From an uncultured SAR86 cluster bacterium (GTDB taxonomy: Bacteria; Pseudomonadota; Gammaproteobacteria; Magnimaribacterales; D2472): DNA of 33,218 nt. The DNA lies in the NCBI GenBank assembly GCA_902511425.1, contig CABXFE010000014.1, positions 1 to 33,218 on the forward strand, given 5' to 3'. Made by a program: the position numbers and the translations under genes. Of this stretch, positions 33,103-33,218 are shown piece after piece (position 1 is the first letter of the stretch; each line of letters begins with the position of its first letter). A model generated the notes under the pieces. The model saw nothing but the letters and a program-made list of their open reading frames with translations. It did not search any database and was not told the DNA's origin.

Positions 33103-33192
33103 GGAGAGATGGCAGAGCGGTTGAATGCACTGGTCTTGAAAACCAGCAAACCTTCGCGGGTTTCCAGGGTTCGAATCCCTGTCTCTCCGCCA
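33103..33192 (+). tRNA. tRNA-Ser, anticodon UGA, CCA encoded
   Basis: The acceptor arm GGAGAGA pairs with TCTCTCC at 33182-33188, followed by the discriminator G and a genomically encoded CCA. The anticodon stem CTGGT/ACCAG closes the loop CTTGAAA, giving anticodon TGA. A long variable arm (CAAACCTTCGCGGGTTT, with a CCTTCGCGGG hairpin) marks it as a class II serine tRNA; the T-arm CCAGGGTTCGAATCCCTG is standard. It reads UCA and other UCN codons. Confidence 0.97.
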
Positions 33193-33218
33193 ATTCTTTT
33201 CAACTCATAAACTCTTTT

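Overview
The window is an AT-rich, tightly packed bacterial chromosome segment. Genes are separated by a few bases or overlap by 1-4 bases, many convergent pairs touch, and no gene-free stretch exceeds about 200 bases. The gene families (thioredoxin reductase next to ftsK-lolA-crcB-serS, P-II/Amt operons, an Oar-type TonB receptor, acrylyl-CoA reductase, TspO) and the low GC content fit an oligotrophic marine gammaproteobacterium, possibly of the SAR86 type. That lineage is an inference from gene content and style, not from a marker-gene tree. I see no insertion sequences, integrases, CRISPR arrays or prophage structure.

Layout. 1-1492: end of a sodium-pumping decarboxylase beta subunit and a glycerolipid-type acyltransferase. 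1489-5524 (minus): two nitrogen-acquisition operons, glnK-amt and porin-glnK-amt. Each is preceded by a sequence matching the sigma-54 -24/-12 promoter; the first also has a good NtrC-like palindrome. 5657-7544 (plus): a short-chain dehydrogenase of the 3-hydroxyacyl-CoA type, translationally coupled to an AcuI-like acrylyl-CoA reductase, then an unreported 43-residue membrane protein. 7545-8480 (minus): trxB, apparently leaderless. 8574-13021 (plus): ftsK-lolA-crcB-serS. ftsK has no ATG, GTG or TTG at its real start; the best start is an ATC behind a good ribosome binding site. 13121-16333: a large TonB-dependent receptor closed by a strong terminator. 16394-18565: a 2-oxoglutarate/Fe(II) oxygenase plus a concentrative nucleoside transporter. 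18562-20110 (minus): FabH-like ketoacyl synthase and TspO. 20145-24941 (plus): a hydrolase, two SDRs, an MGME1/phage-like PD-(D/E)XK exonuclease and a secreted amidohydrolase. 24944-26539 (minus): a GMC oxidoreductase, divergent from 26566-27695 (plus), peptidase E and a Ddn-like split-barrel protein. 27697-28080 (minus): a secreted OB-fold-like protein. 28172-28711 (plus): an HD-domain protein with the ligand pattern of mixed-valent diiron oxygenases. 28761-32918 (minus): a five-gene run of DUF4177-like protein, membrane protein, APC amino-acid permease, dimethylargininase-like pentein hydrolase and Rieske oxygenase. 33103-33192: tRNA-Ser(UGA).

How the parts may work together. The left third is a nitrogen-scavenging unit: ammonium channels, their P-II gates and an outer-membrane porin, probably induced under nitrogen limitation through NtrC and sigma-54. 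The centre is core cell division and translation. The right half is a patchwork of small catabolic operons. The most suggestive is permease-dimethylargininase-Rieske oxygenase, a plausible route for taking up a methylated guanidine or amino acid and stripping nitrogen or carbon from it. No single unmistakable new defence or mobile system is visible. The best leads are the dual sigma-54 nitrogen operons, the non-canonical ftsK start, the permease-pentein-Rieske operon, the HD-domain oxygenase candidate and the stand-alone MGME1-like nuclease.
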